Assembly (NCBI RefSeq): GCF_905147045.1
Contig: NC_065910.1
Location: 3,224,001 to 3,288,000, forward strand
DNA length: 64,000 bases
Direction: 5' to 3'
Source: Nymphalis io
Taxonomy: Eukaryota; Arthropoda; Insecta; Lepidoptera; Nymphalidae
The position numbers were made by a program, and so were the translations under genes. Under the pieces are notes generated by a model. That model made no database searches and was not told the origin of the DNA. It saw only the letters and a list, made by a program, of their open reading frames with translations. Of the stretch, positions 1 to 11,571 are shown in pieces (within the stretch, counting starts at the first letter, position 1; every line of letters begins with the position of its first letter).

Positions 1-110
1 AAAAGCTTATAAATAATGTTATACTTGATTCGTAGCATAAGTTAGACGAAGGACGATTACACGAACAAACATCTGAAAAATATCTTATGGCGAATGGGAA
101 CAAAAAAAAA
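1..110. other. AT-rich non-coding edge
   Basis: AT-rich sequence with no coding signal. Bases 92-103 form the left copy of an imperfect 12-base target-site duplication flanking the SINE that follows; the right copy is at 417-428. Confidence 0.6.
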
Positions 111-411
111 GCCGAGATGGTCCAGGTAAGAGCGCGTGAATCTTAAGCGATGATCGTGGGTTCGAACCCGGGCAAGCAGCACTGATTTTTCATGTGCTTA
201 ATTTGTGATTATAATTCATCTCGTGGTTGACGGTGAAAGAAAACAGTGAGGAAATCAACCTGCATGTGTCTAATTTCACTGAAATTCAGCCACATGTGTA
301 TTCCACCAACCCACATTGGAGCAGTGTGGTGGAATAAGCTCCAAAACCTTCTCCTCAAAAAGGGAGAGCAGGCCTTAGCCCAGCAGTGGGACATTCACAG
401 GCTGTTACTGT
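111..411 (+). mobile_element. tRNA-derived SINE, family A (full length)
   Basis: A copy of the commonest SINE in the window, about 300 bp. It opens with GCCGAGATGG, has a B-box-like GGGTTCGAACCC at about 158-170, and ends in the family tail with GGGACATTCACAGGCTGTTA. Pol III A/B boxes are the mark of a tRNA head. An imperfect duplication of GAATGGGAACAA (92-103) and GAATGGGGACAA (417-428) supports insertion by target-primed reverse transcription. It resembles nymphalid Metulj SINEs, but the family name is inference. Confidence 0.8.
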
Positions 412-428
412 ACTGTGAATGGGGACAA

Positions 429-1349
429 TTCACTTGACGTAGCTTGCTACCGTATTTGTATCAATTCTCTGAATACGACAATATGATAAGTGAGTGAACA
501 TAATTCATTATATTTGCTTAAATTGCATAAGAAAACAGTAAAAGTAACAAATTTGTGTTACATGTCTATATTCACTTGTCGCTTCTTAGTTATATAAAAC
601 AAAAGAGTCACGACCTCAAAGAAACAAGATTGAATTTGCATCATGGAAAGGTGATGAGATAAAATTTAGATTTTCAAAAAATTATAACTTCCCAATGGAA
701 AATTAATACAAATTGTGTGTTTTTGAAATACGAACGATTTAATTTTTAACGATTTTTTTTTAGTAAGCATCGATGGAATGTGGTATTTTATTTCAACTCA
801 TTTACAATATGTTTACTAATAAATATAAACCAACTCTGAATATTCACGTATATCAAAAAATTCAAAATAATGGGATAACCACCCATCAAACATCTTCATC
901 ACTTGACAAACTACTTCCTTTACATATATAATCCAGTTAACAAATGTACAACACGTTTCGATAAAGTCTAGCAAGCAAATAGATCGTTCTATGTTCTCAA
1001 CGCGTTCGACGGTCGAAAGATAACAAACATTGAATGCGATAAAAAACCAACAATGAAGTATTTTCAGGTCGATTGTTGCCGCGATAATTCTAGTTTTCTT
1101 ATGGGAACGTATGGGAATATCATGCAACACGATCCGTGGTGTAACGTTACGATCGAAATCGTTTGAGCGTGATGGAGAAATAATCTCAACTACGCGAGAT
1201 TATAAAAGTCATTAATGACTAACTATATATGTCGACCAGTTCAACCCAATTAGTACAATTTGTGACAGTTCGTAGATAGTAAATGATTTTGTGAAACGTA
1301 TGAGATGTCTAAACATCCTACACAGGATCATATTTAAGTCAAAAGTATG
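429..1349. other. AT-rich intergenic, no gene seen
   Basis: No open frame here has coding character, and I saw no recognisable repeat family. The only longer frame (minus strand, 816-1130) has random-looking composition. Confidence 0.6.
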
Positions 1350-1351
1350 TA

Positions 1352-1605
1352 AGCATCCCACTGTTGGGCTAAGGCTTCCTTTTGAGGACAATGTTTGGAT
1401 ATAATTTCACCATATTGCGCCAATGAGCCGAGATGGTTCACTGTTTAGATCGCGTAATCTTAACCGATCATCGTGGGTTCAAACCCTTAATTTTCATATG
1501 CTTAACTTGTGTTATTTATAATTCACTTGTGCTTGATGGTAAAGCAAACATCGAGAATTGACTGAAATTCTGCCACATCTGTATACCACCATCTCAGCGT
1601 GAGTG
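1352..1605. mobile_element. Family A SINE fragments in inverted orientation
   Basis: A 3' fragment on the minus strand (1352-1424) runs directly into a diverged, 3'-truncated copy on the plus strand starting at GCCGAGATGG (1426) and ending near 1605. The B-box region (GGGTTCAAACCC) is visible at about 1478-1490. This is two old copies head to head or one rearranged copy. Confidence 0.65.
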
Positions 1606-1708
1606 AGGAGTTCAGCCAACTCTTTAAACTCACAATTCTCTACAGTTTTATTCGTGCCTTTAGTGAATCTATTGTTTTGATTGAGTCTTGTATTTGTCGT
1701 GTACTTGG

Positions 1709-1779
1709 AGATACAATAGTACTCAAGTATTTACGCAAATAGTATGTATTTGCGTAAATACTTGAGTACTATCGTATCT
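1709..1779. repeat. Near-perfect 33-bp inverted repeat (hairpin)
   Basis: The left arm, 1709-1741, and right arm, 1747-1779, are reverse complements with one mismatch (1715 against 1773) around a 5-base spacer. The arms are not part of the SINE families nearby. It may be a short hairpin RNA source, a tiny foldback element or a replication-made palindrome. Confidence 0.85.
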
Positions 1780-1977
1780 ACCTACCTTATTTCTCTTTCA
1801 TAATCTGATTGGGCAGCAACCTACGCTAAGCTACGTGCTTTCAATAACAAAGTTGTAATCATTGTCGGCTCCACAATCCGGACTGCTATTGAGAAATTAT
1901 TGCCAGAAAAATCTATACACGTTTCATTGGCCCGATCCGGGATTTCAACTCAATAACTCGGGATCTTAAGCACTGTA

Positions 1978-2276
1978 CAGTAACAGCCTGTTAATGTAAC
2001 ACTGCTGGGCTAAGGCCTCCTCTCCCTTTTGAGGAGAAGGTTTTGGAGCTTATTCCACCACGCTGCTCCAATGCGGGTTGGTAGAATACACATGTGGCAT
2101 AATTTCAATGAAATTAGACACATGCATATTTCCTCACGATGTTTTCCTTCACCGTCAAGCACGAGACGAATTATAATCACAAATTAAGCACATGAAAATT
2201 CAGTGGTGCTTGCCCGGGTTTGAACCCACGATCGTCGGTTAAGATTCACGCGTTCTAACCACTAGGCCATATCGGC
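1978..2276 (-). mobile_element. tRNA-derived SINE, family A (full length)
   Basis: A full-length reverse copy, with the tail CAGTAACAGCCTG at the left and the tRNA-like head (GCCGATATGGCCTAGTGG in minus orientation) at the right. The flanks share GATCTTAAGCA (just left of the element and again at about 2287-2297), a target-site duplication. Confidence 0.8.
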
Positions 2277-2297
2277 TTTTCTCTCCGATCTTAAGCA

Positions 2298-3140
2298 GTA
2301 TAAGTTAATCACTAAGCTACTATTAGTCAACCTACAAAACTAACGCACTATAAGCTAGTCATTATCCTATTAAATTAGTCGACTACAAAAACTTCCACTA
2401 ATAAACATACTGTAAATTTAATGCTTGTGAGATAGAACAACAAAGTAATCACAAATACATAAATAATGTCATTAAAATCGTCTGTACATATGTATAAACA
2501 AATATTCGACAATACTACGATATGATATTGCTTGCATTTATTAATAGATCATCTAAACAGTACAATAAAACATTTATTGAATGTGATATATTTCATCTCT
2601 CCCTTAAAAAATTCAAACTGCAAGTAAAAGAAATATTATACTCTCAAGAGCCTTAATTTACTCATGCATTTTTAATTAATTAATTATAAATTGATTATTT
2701 ATTATTAAATTATGTTTTCTTGATTTAAAAATTAAATTTATATTAAATTAAATTATATAAATGAATTATATAATTTCATGCACCTATTAAATATAAAAAA
2801 TGTCTTGTTTTGTAATTACTTATGATTAATTTATAAATGGAAACTGTTTTGGTTTATGAATTGTTTTATATTTTTTATTTTATTGTAATTATTTCACTGT
2901 TTGTTTCCTGTACACTAAATAAATAAATAAATAAATTGACACACGGCTATTCGATTACTTTAAGCCGTGATTATGATGTAGTGTAAAATCAAATTCCGCA
3001 CTGCACGCCGCGTGATGAAATACAACGATGTGAAAATAAAAAAATAAATTAAAAACAACATCAACTGCTAAAGAAAAACGGGGTTTTGAAACGTACGAAA
3101 CAAGAAAATTTACTTGTCCGAAATTCTTAATATCAATATT
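2298..3140. other. AT-rich intergenic, no gene seen
   Basis: Very AT-rich, with runs of AAT/TTA and a short (AAAT)n tract near 2918-2937. No exon or recognisable element was found. Confidence 0.6.
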
Positions 3141-3147
3141 TATCATC

Positions 3148-3352
3148 TAACGAGTTCTCGTCCGCGACTTCAACCCCGTGTTATGGGGGGCAAGCGTTCG
3201 GTATAAAAAAGTGGCCCGCGTCTTTCTTTGGGGTTTAAGCTTGATTCATATCAATTGTCATCAAAATCGGCTCAGTAGCTTAACCGTGAAAGTGTAAGCA
3301 GACAGACACACAGAATGACTTTCGCATCTATAATATTAGTATATTATCTATG
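3148..3352 (+). repeat. Eroded lepidopteran interspersed repeat
   Basis: It contains the phrases ATCAAAATCGGCTCAGTAG, GTGAAAGTGTAAGCAGACAG and TTTCGCATCTATAATATTAG, which recur as the 3' end of a very common lepidopteran repeat. The class is uncertain (a LINE 3' end or a TIR element). The last phrase resembles the terminus of the TIR element at 16755-17034. Confidence 0.5.
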
Positions 3353-3520
3353 CTAACAACTTGCACATACATTTTAATTTAATACATAGGAATAGTGTTA
3401 TTCAGAGGTGAGCCGTGGTCGCTACCATACCCTAATGGTCGTTTACTACTGATATAAAATATAACACTACAAAATGTATTGTGTAAACAAACCTAACGAA
3501 TCATTATCTTACAAATTGAC

Positions 3521-3785
3521 GAGCCGGATGGCGTGGTTGGTGGACGCTTGCCTTTCACGCCGAATGTTGTGGGTTCGATTCCCACCCAGGACAGATATTT
3601 GTGTGCATGAACATGTCTGTTTGTCTTGAGTCTGGGTGCAATTATCTATTTAAGTATATATTTACAAAAGAAAAATAGTATATGCAGTATATCAGTTGTC
3701 TGGTTTCCATAGTAAAAGCTCTGTACAAGCTTAATTTGGGATCAGATGGCCGTGTGTGAAAAATGTCCCAGGGTATTATTATTAT
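3521..3785 (+). mobile_element. tRNA-derived SINE, family C
   Basis: A second SINE type, with a tRNA-like head at 3521-3595: an A-box-like GCGTGGTTGGTGGACG and a strong B box, GTGGGTTCGATTCCCACCC. A body with TGTGTGCATGAACATGTCTG follows, then a tail ending in GTCCCAGGGTATTATTATTA. Only one copy is visible here. The tRNA of origin was not determined. Confidence 0.7.
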
Positions 3786-4004
3786 TAAATTGAAGATAGT
3801 ATATTTTTGATTTCCACAGCCGGAAAAAGGCATCCCATTTAAATCGACATAATTTTTACCTTCATCGCTGAGCACAAATCTCTTTGGTGCTTGCCCGAAG
3901 TTAACTAATATGCACGCTTTGTATAAACTGGGTCATTTCGCTTGAGGACATTTATCATTGCAAACATCTGTCTGGTCGTGATTACATTTTTCGACCGTCG
4001 GCCT

Positions 4005-4060
4005 TATGATGTCCTCCTGACCTATTCCGGCCACGGCGGCCATTCTTCTCGGACACTAGC
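4005..4060 (-). repeat. Family B SINE 3' fragment
   Basis: It matches the 3' end of the family B SINE (TCCGGCCACGGCGGCC) but is cut off after about 50 bases by an AT-rich tract. Confidence 0.55.
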
Positions 4061-6050
4061 CGTATATATATATTATCGTGCACGTGCACTATATATTATC
4101 CTAATAAATGAGCCCCATCTTCAACTACTTTTTAGACTGTAAAACATTATCAAGACATTCAAATGATTCGCAAGCAGCTAATAAAATATTTAATTTACGA
4201 TAATTCTAACAATGGTGAATGAAAATCTAAGGACCGTAGAATTTCATAAACAGAAGGTACGTCATCAGAACTACCGCAAAGCAGCAAAACTTTTTTTTGG
4301 CGTTAAATAGCTGAAGGATGAAAGTTTGTAAGAGCAGGAATATATATAATTATTATAGGTTTGTGAGTGGCAGCGCATTGACACTATAATTATGATTTAT
4401 ATTTCAGTTAGTGGCGACAACCTATTCACCAGACAGCCCATAAGCTCATCTGCTTTCCATACTTATAAAATTATTTGTCCAGACTGACTATCAACGCACC
4501 GCCTAAACTACTGAGCCTAGAAAATGGAAATTTGTAACATAGGTTTTTTTTATAACGTATATAACCACAGAGAAAGGATTTTTGTAAATTTCAACTTTAA
4601 GGGGGAAATTTAAGGGCTACGTTTGTATGAACTTTACCCGTAAGTCGGAACGGAAAGTAATATTACTATAAATTAAAATGCGTTGAAATTGCATTAACAT
4701 TAATTATAGATGAACAAGTAATCAATACACATTAATAGGAAATTAACAGCGGTGCGGAAACTGCACGTGTCTTCCTGGGGCGGTTTCCGCCCCGAAAGAA
4801 ACAAGGTCATGTGTCGGAAATGGAGCTGCTATGAAATTGGATACTATTTCTATTTGAAATTGGATTATTTAAAACGGTTGCAACGAATATGGAACAATGT
4901 AACTTTTCGATTTTTTTTAATTTTTTTTTTAATTGTTTATTTATTTTAATTGTTTCGGCGATCTTGTTGTGCAATTTCATGATATTAATGAAACTTGTTG
5001 TAAAATAAATATTGATTTACCAGAGAAACATGTGAACAGGTGTGATAAAGATTTGAATAAATAATTTAAAAAAAATGCCAATGATAAATTGTAATTTAAG
5101 GATTATAATTATTTAATAAGAAAATAATACAAAAACTAAAGAGCCTTTTTAAAAAAAAAAATTTCAACGTCAGAAGCGAAGTGCTTCTAAATTTGAATTC
5201 CGTGTTATAAATAATGAAAATAAAAATTAAAGGTAATATTTTTTTAATTTTTAGAAAATTATAACAGTATAATAAAAATACAGACACGTAAATAAACGTC
5301 GGTGAACATTAATATTTTTATCTGTGCAATAGATATGTTTACAATAATGTAATCATGTACAGAAATTATTCATATTGACAACGGTGACATACAAGTACGT
5401 TGATTAATTAATTGAATGGCAATAATACTAATCATTATTTTTATCGCTTCTTTATCTAAATAATTTTTAATTTTTAGAAATAAATCGAAATGTAATACTA
5501 AAATTAAATCCATTAATCAAAATATAAATTTTGTATCTAATTATAAATCACAAACAACAAAATTTTAAAATAATTTTGATATATACTTTTATACATTATA
5601 TAAATTTGTGCTAAGCTATGTCATAATGTTTTTTTTTTTAATTAAATAGAACTATATTAATTTTTTTTTCTGACAAGTTACTGTTTAAGTGGACCATTTT
5701 AAAATCAAAATAATCGTTAATCCATTTTAAAATGTCACATTACGTAACTAAGCACAAAGGCGCAACAAGTAATCGTATGGAACAACTTAACAAGTAAGGT
5801 AATACATACCAAATACAATCGCACTACATTTTCGAAAGTGGAACACTAATTTAATTAAGTCTTGACCACAAAAAGACACATATTTTTATTTAAAACCAAA
5901 CACTCATTGTTGAAAGAAATACATCAACAAGTCCCGAAATTTTAAATTTATATATAGAACAGTCAAAAATCGAATGTAGAATTTGTTCTTTAGCAACAAT
6001 ATTTAAAAATGGAATGTTTCGCGTGTGAAAATCGCTAAAATATAATATTA
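4061..6050. other. AT-rich intergenic, no gene seen
   Basis: About 2 kb of AT-rich DNA. The only distinctive point is a short GC hairpin, GGGGCGGTTTCCGCCCC, near 4777-4793. No exon structure is visible on either strand. Confidence 0.55.
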
Positions 6051-6054
6051 TTTT

Positions 6055-6200
6055 GACAGTCGCTGCTCGGGCAGCTACCTAGCCTTTGTACGGGCTAGGT
6101 AATTTGCGCATGCGTAAAATCGATCCACCAAGCACGACGAAGGCTGAACTATTCAACAGTCTCAGTCACCCCAGAGATTTGTTCGGGATACTTACTTAAA
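6055..6200. promoter_or_regulatory. Candidate promoter island with NRF-1/Ewg-like site
   Basis: A GC-richer island in AT-rich DNA. It carries TGCGCATGCGT at 6105-6115, which fits the NRF-1/Erect wing consensus found in housekeeping promoters. It also has an inverted repeat, TACCTAGCC/GGCTAGGTA, and an arthropod initiator-like TCAGTC. No adjoining coding exon is visible, so strand and target gene are unknown. It could equally be an old repeat. Confidence 0.25.
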
Positions 6201-6764
6201 TTGAAATTCCACCGTACTATCGTATGAAAACTTCATATATGTGTAACATACAAGGTAGCTTACAATAGGCGATAAACATTTTAAGAACGACATTGGTAAT
6301 TGCCTCTAAAAAAGTATTGACTTTCGATGTATGCAGAAGTAAATATAAGTATATATTTCACAGTTCGTAGCATTCAAAAAAAATTTTTTTAAGAATATTA
6401 ATTGCATACAGTTATAACAATAACTTAAAAAATAAACAATTATGTCTCGCTTGATAGAGCGTAAAAACATTACAATTTAACCATTTCTAATTATGAAATA
6501 AACTTAATACCGACGTTATTCCTTGAAGTAATTTTGACGAACTCGCCTAAATAATGAAAAATTTACAAGACAAAGCATCATTCGCCGTTAGAATGTAATT
6601 TTACCTTGTAGCAAATTGCTTCATCTTATGTTTTCATGAATAACTTAAGAAACCAAAATGAAAAATATATTTTACTTGTAAGCAGAAACGTTTATGAGAT
6701 AATTGAAATCTAACGAGGTTTTGTAAAATATCCGCCAGGTTTTTAAAGTAAAAAATTAATTAAC

Positions 6765-6833
6765 TCTTTCCGCCCGGGGTCAAACCGGGGGCCTGGTGTG
6801 GAGCACACGTGATAACCGCTACACTACGGAAAC
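6765..6833 (-). pseudogene. tRNA-Val(CAC) pseudogene
   Basis: Read on the minus strand, this is a recognisable tRNA-Val: 5' arm GTTTCCG, D-arm region TAGTGTAGCGGTTATCAC, a segment holding the CAC anticodon (CTCCACAC), a perfect T arm (CCCGG, loop TTTGACC, CCGGG) and 3' arm CGGAAAG. About four bases are missing from the 3' side of the anticodon stem, so the normal five-base stem cannot form, and the outermost acceptor pair is G:G. The 69-nt length is short for this tRNA. It is probably a dead tRNA gene rather than a SINE head, because no SINE body follows. Confidence 0.7.
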
Positions 6834-7065
6834 AATATCAAAATTAAAAAAAAAAAAACAGATTTGATATACAGTATTATTTTTAATTTGTTTACTAAAA
6901 CTATAGTATTTCTCTCTTCTTTTAGTTAATCGTTTTTGATTATATAATATATTTAGGAAAGTTCGGTTTAAAGAAATCGCGAATAGTTCCTCGAGTCACA
7001 GTACTAATAAGATGCAGCAAAAAACGTACGCATCTCCAATCACGACTGATAGAAAAACGTAGCAG

Positions 7066-7147
7066 AATTTCATCTAACACATACAGTTTTTTCACGATGT
7101 TTTCCTTAATCGACGAACACGAAATGAATTACTAACACAAATCAACG
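7066..7147 (-). repeat. Family A SINE internal fragment
   Basis: A diverged middle part of family A (TTTTTTCACGATGTTTTCCTT followed by CACGAAATGAATTACTAACA), interrupted at 7148 by the family D repeat. Confidence 0.55.
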
Positions 7148-7152
7148 TTCTT

Positions 7153-7436
7153 ACTGGTGGTATCGCTTTGTGCAAGCTCGTCTGGGTAGGTACCACCCAC
7201 TCATCAGATATTCTACCGCAAAACAGCAATACTTGATATTGTTGTGTTCCGGTTTGAAGGGTGAGTGAGCCAGTGTAATTACAGGCACAAGAGACATAAA
7301 ATCTTAGTTCCCAAGGTTGGTGGCGCATTGACTATAAGCGATGGTTGACATTTCTTACAATGCCAATGTCTAAGAGCGTTTGGTGACCACTTACCATCAG
7401 GTGGCCCATATGCTCGTCCACCTTCCTATTCTATAA
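7153..7436 (+). repeat. Family D interspersed repeat
   Basis: About 285 bp of a repeat found at least six times in the window. Marks are GGGTAGGTACCACCCACTCA, TTGTTGTGTTCCGGTTTGAA, GTGACCACTTACCATCAGGT and the end CTTCCTATTCTATAAAA. It has no coding capacity and no obvious tRNA boxes. The plus orientation is defined here by this copy. The class (SINE-like or non-autonomous DNA element) is unresolved. Confidence 0.75.
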
Positions 7437-7645
7437 AAAAAAAAAATATATAAATAGTTGCAAGGACTGAAAGGTAATATACTAGGAAATATAAAATATT
7501 TTTTTGTTTTATGTTTATTTATTTTTTTCCATCTTTATTGACAACCGTTATCTGCTGCGTAAATACATTAAATGATAATTTTGATTAAAACCGAACTAAT
7601 CGTAAGTGTTTAGGTAGGTAAAAATAACTATAACCTATACGTAGT

Positions 7646-7703
7646 AAGTAACACCCTGTGAATGTCCCACTGGTGGGCTAAGGCCTCCTCTCCCTTTTAG
7701 AGT
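7646..7703 (-). repeat. Family A SINE 3' fragment
   Basis: Only the SINE tail is present (CCTGTGAATGTCCCACTGG to CTCTCCCTTTT). 5'-truncated. Confidence 0.65.
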
Positions 7704-8692
7704 ATAATACAAAAGCGAGCAAAACCGCAATGCACAGCTAGTATAGAATATATAATATAAAATTTTAAACAGATATTCATATTTTTTGCTTATGGCAACA
7801 ATTCAAACTCTACAAATATGTAATTTATTTAGATCATAGATATGTTAATAATATATGGAAGAATGTACCTTTGTAGATCACATTTCATTTTACCTGATAA
7901 AATATTCTCATCTCATCTATTATAAATGTGAAAATTTGTGTTTTGATATTAGTCAATTGACCTTAGAGCAATTTATTTAGTCTGTGTAACCCCACAGACT
8001 AATAAAATCTGTTATAAATGCCAAATGGTTTTTAAATTGAATCAAGGATACTTTTATATTGATTTTTATTTATATAATTATATTTCAATTATATATAAAT
8101 AAAAAAAACTGTAAGTGTCTTTTAGTATACTTATAACTTTTATTGGACAAGAATGTAGATATTAAGTAATTTTATAGCATTTGTTTGTTGCAATGAATTA
8201 TTTTCAAAAAATAATTGTATGTGTTATTCACAGAGATTAATACATAAGCAAAGGATTTCTATGATACACATAAAAGTTTCTATAGTTACCAAATGACTTA
8301 AATAATAATATACTCGGAGCCAGTTTTATTGGTGGGAAATTGTTCCAGCCATTTGACTTTGATCAGGGTACATCCCATTACATATGTATACTTATATGAT
8401 AATTAAAATAACATGATGATGTAGTGAAGATGCTGTGCACAATATCAGGTTTTAGTCTATCGTAACAAAGTTGAAAGGTTTCATTATAGGTACGATGTAG
8501 GTTTTTATAGTATATACTTTAAAGGCTTTAGAACACATGTCAAGTGTATAATACATGTTATGGTACACAGTTTTTCAGCTCTTTTTTTTGATTACCTGTA
8601 CTATAAAAAAAATACAAATCCATAAAGGTGTGATTTTTCCTGATTAATTGTAAGAAAAAATCTCTATATAAAAAATGTGCTAGTGTCTTTAT
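7704..8692. other. AT-rich intergenic, no gene seen
   Basis: AT-rich sequence with no exon signals and no repeat that I could match within the window. Confidence 0.55.
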
Positions 8693-8706
8693 AGTGAGTA
8701 GTGTAA

Positions 8707-9017
8707 CCGTAACAGCCTGTGAATGTCCCACTGCTGGGCTAAAGGCCTCCTCTCCTCTTTTTTTGAGGAGAAGGTTTGGAGCTTATTCCACCACGCTGCT
8801 CCAATGCGGGTTGGTAGAATTCACATGTGGCAGAATTTCAGTGAAATTAGACACATGCAGGTTTCCTCACGATGTTTTCCTTCACCGTAAAGCACGAGAT
8901 GAATTATAATCACAAATTAAGCACATGAAAATTCAGTGGTGCTTGCCCGGGTTTGAACCCACGATCATCGATTAAGATTCACGCGTTCTTACCACAGGGC
9001 CATCTCGGCTTTTCATT
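8707..9017 (-). mobile_element. tRNA-derived SINE, family A, with 14-bp TSD
   Basis: A full-length reverse copy. It is bounded by a perfect 14-base target-site duplication, AGTGAGTAGTGTAA, at 8693-8706 and 9018-9031. The B box (GGGTTTGAACCC) lies near 8950-8960. The intact TSD marks a relatively recent insertion. Confidence 0.88.
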
Positions 9018-9224
9018 AGTGAGTAGTGTAAATTATGTTAATTAATAAATAATTTATGACTATTACCATTAATAATTGTGAGTTATATTTTGTTATTAAA
9101 AAGCTTTTGCAGTCAGTACACAATATTGACTTTGATATACTCATTTGGTATAGAACTTAAAAAAAGTAATTTATTGCTGGTTAGTAAATTTCTTTTTTAA
9201 GTGTAAACAAAGGAAAGAAACCTA

Positions 9225-9375
9225 CATGTCCCACTGCTGTTCAAAAACTTCGTCTCCTTAAGAAAACAGTTTGAGAGCTTTTACGACACTGTACTAGTGC
9301 AAGTTGCTTGATCACATTTTCATCAAAGATCACCCCAAGTGTTACGATCGATACTTTCTATCTAATACACCATCT
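9225..9375 (-). repeat. Eroded family A SINE
   Basis: It begins CATGTCCCACTGCTG, followed by a diverged version of the SINE body (TTTGAGAGCTTTTACGACAC, then CATCTTGGCTTT at 9369-9380). An old copy. Confidence 0.5.
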
Positions 9376-9448
9376 TGGCTTTATCAGTTTGGGGATTTTT
9401 TTTTTAAATAATTGTGACATAAATTATAATCTCCAACTACTAACAAAT

Positions 9449-9488
9449 TTCTTAATAATCTACCAAAAAATTGGTAGATTATTAAGAA
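9449..9488. repeat. Perfect 18-bp hairpin
   Basis: Arms at 9449-9466 and 9471-9488 are perfect reverse complements (left arm TTCTTAATAATCTACCAA) around an AAAA loop. Confidence 0.85.
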
Positions 9489-9952
9489 CCTATATTTAAA
9501 AAGAAAAGTTTAAAGAGCAACGGAATATGTAATTTTTGTTTAAGAGCTGTAATTCTAAAGCTTTTTTATAAATTGAACAATTATATAGCATTCAATTATA
9601 TGTACACATATAAATATATTACCAAACAATGTTTTTCTGTTAATAGTTGTTATTTATTGGTTCAAACGCTTAATTTTCATATCTACATGCTTATTTATTT
9701 ATTAAATTATTAAAGAATATATTTACCTGAAGATATAATTCTGATATTATCTTGCGATTGTATATTCATTTTGTATTTACACCGGAGCTGAAAATAAAGA
9801 AATTAAAATTGAAAAAGTTAAGCATAATTAGCTAATAACTCTTATATTTAAGAATTATGATAATAGTTTTATTAATATTAACAGAATGTAACATATTATT
9901 AATGTAAACTTAATATTATATGTTGTTTCATTTCGAGTTTATCAAGCAAAAT

Positions 9953-10235
9953 ACTGGTGGTAGGACTTTGAGCAAGCTCGTCCGGGTAGGTACCACCCAC
10001 TCATCAGATTTTCTACCGCAAAACAGCAGTACTTGGTATTGTTGTGTTCCGGTTTGAAGGGTGAGTGAGCCAGTGTAATTACAGACACAAGGGACCTAAC
10101 ATCTTAGTTCCCAAGGTGGATGGTGCATTGGCAATGTAAGCATTGGTTAACATTTCTTATTGTAAGCCAATGTGTGTAGGTATTGGTGACCACTTACCAT
10201 CAGGTGGCCCATATATTTATCTATTTTCCCCTTTT
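9953..10235 (+). repeat. Family D interspersed repeat
   Basis: About 280 bp in the same orientation as 7153-7436, with TCCGGGTAGGTACCACCCAC, TTGTTGTGTTCCGGTTTGAA and GGTGACCACTTACCATCAGG. The far end is AT-degraded. Confidence 0.75.
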
Positions 10236-11570
10236 TAAGCTGTGTTCCTTAATTATACTTGTTTAAGTTTTGTTTTTATTATTGCTTAAATATTCATATT
10301 GGTAATCACTATTTAAATAATAATTTGACTAAGTGCTGTGATCGAAAAAATAGTTTATAATGTTTATATTATAAATCTTGATTAATCGGTCACAAATATT
10401 TTATTTCAATATATTAATTTAATAAATAAATACATTTTATCATCTTATTAATAATAATAAATTGTGTAAGCTAATTTTAGATTAATGAAAACAATGTATA
10501 AAAAAATGTATGGAATGCTCAGAATAATTTAATAGATAATGCAGCTTATACCACTATCTACCTTTTGAAGATAACTTGTATTTTATGAAGTAACTGTTAA
10601 CAACTAAAACATAGTATTAGGATCTAAAATACAAACTTTGTGGTCATGTTATAAAAAAAAAAAAAACAAAAATATTTACAACTTACATGTTTTTACAAAG
10701 TTGAAAACTCATATATCACACCATCAATACACTACACTCAAACAATTTACTTCTTATATTTTACGCAAGACACAAACTTGGCATTTTCTCAGCAGTTACC
10801 CGGAATGATTTGAACAATGGGATCTAAATTTTATGCGAAAATACACTTTCACAATGGGACAAACCGATCCACATAGATAGCCACCTACACAAAACAATAA
10901 ACAGTTATACAAGTTGAAACATCACAAAAAACTTTACATAAACTTAATTTTTAACAGTTTATTTAGGTTCTACCATGATGTTAATGTTATTAAAACTTTT
11001 TACACCGCAAAAAAAGTTACTTCGATAGTTTAAAAAAGTTTTAATCTTTTAACAAATGTCGACGACTTCAGTTCTAAATTTCTCACTGACAACGACAAGT
11101 TTTAAGAATGCCGATAGTCGGACCAAGCTAAATCGCTTATACTAAGCAAAATGAAACTTTAAAACATTTGTGATATGATGTAGATTTGCTTACACTTCAT
11201 TTGACACAGGATATATTTTGTCGAATTAATAGTTACTTAAAGTTTATTTACTGAAATATCAAGTTTATTTTTTTTTTATTTATAATAGACGTTTAATTTT
11301 ATTTTATTTTACCGTGTGCGAATATTATTTTATAACAATAAACTGTAATTATTTCGTATGGTGCGTGTGTTTTTTTATATGGCAACAAAATACTTTCAAT
11401 TCAAAGCAAGTTATAACTAATACATTTTTTAAAATCAGATTTATTAATTATTCAAATTTACACTAAATTTTCAGAATTTATTTATTTTCTTAACTTTCTC
11501 TACTAAAAAGTATATTTTAGTGAATTTATTTAAATTATAATCTACTTGAAACTTTTTTTTTAATAATATA
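10236..11570. other. AT-rich intergenic, no gene seen
   Basis: AT-rich. The stretch 10740-11110 is slightly less AT-rich, but frames there are broken by stops on both strands and I found no exon to support. Confidence 0.5.
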
Positions 11571-11571
11571 G

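Noticed and set aside
111..411. SINE head as a functional tRNA gene
   Set aside because: The A and B boxes are present, but no paired acceptor and anticodon stems form, and the sequence repeats as a 300-bp element.
816..1130. 104-codon minus-strand frame
   Set aside because: No splice context, no recognisable domain and AT-driven composition; chance frame.
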